Source of the DNA: Nomia melanderi
Lineage: Eukaryota; Arthropoda; Insecta; Hymenoptera; Halictidae
Assembly (NCBI RefSeq): GCF_051020985.1
Contig: NC_135003.1
Span: forward strand, 7,805,501-7,869,500
Direction: 5' to 3'
Length of the DNA: 64,000 bases
Positions within the stretch are counted from its first letter, which is position 1. Every line of letters begins with the position of its first letter. This document shows, piece after piece, positions 62,733 through 64,000 of this stretch. The notes below the pieces were generated by a model. The model made no database searches, had not been told where the DNA came from, and worked only from the letters and a program-made list of their open reading frames with translations. A program made the position numbers and the translations under genes.

Positions 62733-64000
62733 TGAATCAACTTTTACGTGTTTGCATCCTATACAGGGTGTCTTCTCTATACGACGAAATATTCATAGCG
62801 TGGTTTGAACCACGCATTCGCGAACGTGTACGCTTGCAAACGTGTCCTGTAATATCCGTAATCAATGCATTCCCTACTATATTTATCTACGGCCTATGAC
62901 TAACGGAATAATGAGTCACCAAGAATAGCAGCAACAAAAGTTATTGTAGTGAGTTCTACAAGTGACTTTTCCCTATCATTTGTACCTGCTTTCAGGTTAT
63001 ACCTGCTTTTAAGTTATCAGTTAGCTTACTTCGCTGCCTTTATTTTAAAACTAAAAATATATCTATTCGCTTTCGTACATTCTTAGGGCGGTTCTTACAC
63101 CATTTCATTTCTCCTAATATAATTCGTAAAATCATTATTTATTCAAAGAATGGATATACATACTTTAAAACAATAATTATATATTAAGATACTTCCAAAT
63201 CCCATTAAACTCGACTTAATAACTGATTTTATAACCAACTACTATTATCCATTTTACAATCTCACCAAGCAAAGCAGTTCCACTCTCCAAAAGACAACAC
63301 CCAATCTGAACTTCCGAATTCCTGGAAATAATCACTGCAGACGCAAAGTCATTCACATCCGAGACCGTCGAAAAACTTGCGCGGATTCAAATCGGTACCA
63401 CCGCAGTGCCTAAATCAAACTCAAGCCATCGGGGTCCGAAGGAGAAACGGCGTGTATAAAATATCGGGCAAAGATACAGAGGGGCGCTGGGGGAGGATCG
63501 CTCGTACGAGCGTGCCAGGCAAACCGGGGAGTTCGCGCGACTTCGTGGCGTAACCAAGATATACGAGCACTTTTCCCCAAAAAAGTGTTAAGGAATTATG
63601 CCTCGCAGAGTAAATGAGATGTGTCTGCGCCGGGACATAGATCACCGGCGCGCTATCCATTCTCACCACCGTGGAAATAAATACGATCTTCTTCGCGAAA
63701 GAGGCTGCTGCTGCTGCCGGCGGTGCCTTGGGGGGGGGGGGGGGGGGGGACGGCCGTCGCCGGAAAGAAGACGAAGAGGAGTAACGGCGGCACGACGAAG
63801 GGCGAGGCGACGGAATGCCGATGGTCGGGAGCGGAATAGGCGGATGCCGGGCACGCCGAGTCAGAGGGGGATAGGAAAATCGTCTCCTAGCGGCCCGTAT
63901 CCCGCAGCACATCTTTCTATCCGACACTCGGGGGATCCAACGTAGCCATTTCTCTGCCCTGTTATACGCCGCCTATATACGTATCTACTACCCCCGGGTA
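62733..64000. other. No gene recognised at right edge
   Basis: AT-rich to 63.4 kb, then a GC-rich block around the 20-G run. Frames on both strands here (168 and 115 codons) are Pro/Arg/Gly-rich products of simple sequence. Confidence 0.45.
63730..63749 (+). repeat. G run of 20
   Basis: Twenty consecutive G on the plus strand within a GC-rich block that begins with GCTGCTGCTGCCGG. Exact length may be an assembly artefact. The overlapping frames on both strands change with run length, so they carry no coding evidence. Confidence 0.85.

Noticed and set aside
63421..63945. Overlapping Pro/Arg/Gly-rich frames on both strands
   Set aside because: Created by a GC-rich block with a 20-G run; frame depends on homopolymer length.

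Overview
The window reads as animal, most likely insect, genomic DNA. It contains one clearly recognisable protein-coding gene, split into 13 short coding exons, with non-coding DNA of about 40% GC around it. Hymenoptera (bee-like) is my best guess. The intergenic DNA is full of CpG while the one housekeeping gene is CpG-poor, as expected for a genome with germline gene-body methylation. Introns are mostly 60-160 bp, and small TTAA-flanked elements of a kind I associate with bees and ants are present. The organism call is inference; the gene call is not.

The gene lies on the minus strand at 44316-48933 and encodes the 77-kDa subunit of cleavage stimulation factor (CSTF3; Drosophila suppressor of forked). 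I rebuilt all 13 coding exons, each joined in frame at GT/AG sites. They give 713 residues with HAT repeats, a proline-rich hinge and the conserved C-terminal tail. A small 5' UTR intron and a WATCGATW (DRE-type) box lie just upstream. Intron 3 is about ten times longer than any other (1508 bp), begins with an immediate in-frame stop and holds several AATAAA hexamers. This is the layout of the intronic poly(A) site through which CstF-77 is known to regulate itself in vertebrates and Drosophila.

No gene was recognised in 1-43 kb or 49-64 kb. Open frames there are short, or lie in GC-rich or pyrimidine-rich sequence and look like chance. These flanks hold one complete non-autonomous hAT element with a perfect 8-bp target duplication (31333-31927), two related TTAA-flanked elements (36805-37023, 55348-55571) and a third of another family (15439-15678). 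There are also several microsatellite and pyrimidine tracts, two long G runs, a 44-bp AT-rich tandem repeat (21458-21584) and TAATTA-rich blocks that look like developmental enhancers.

The most unusual non-coding region is 51.85-53.46 kb. A core-promoter-like module (TATA box, Inr-like TCAC, matching downstream bases) occurs twice, 1450 bp apart on the plus strand. Between the copies is a degenerate tandem repeat of exactly 10 bp. Its A-runs are in helical phase, and five matches to the Grainyhead-type motif all sit at multiples of 10 bp from one another.
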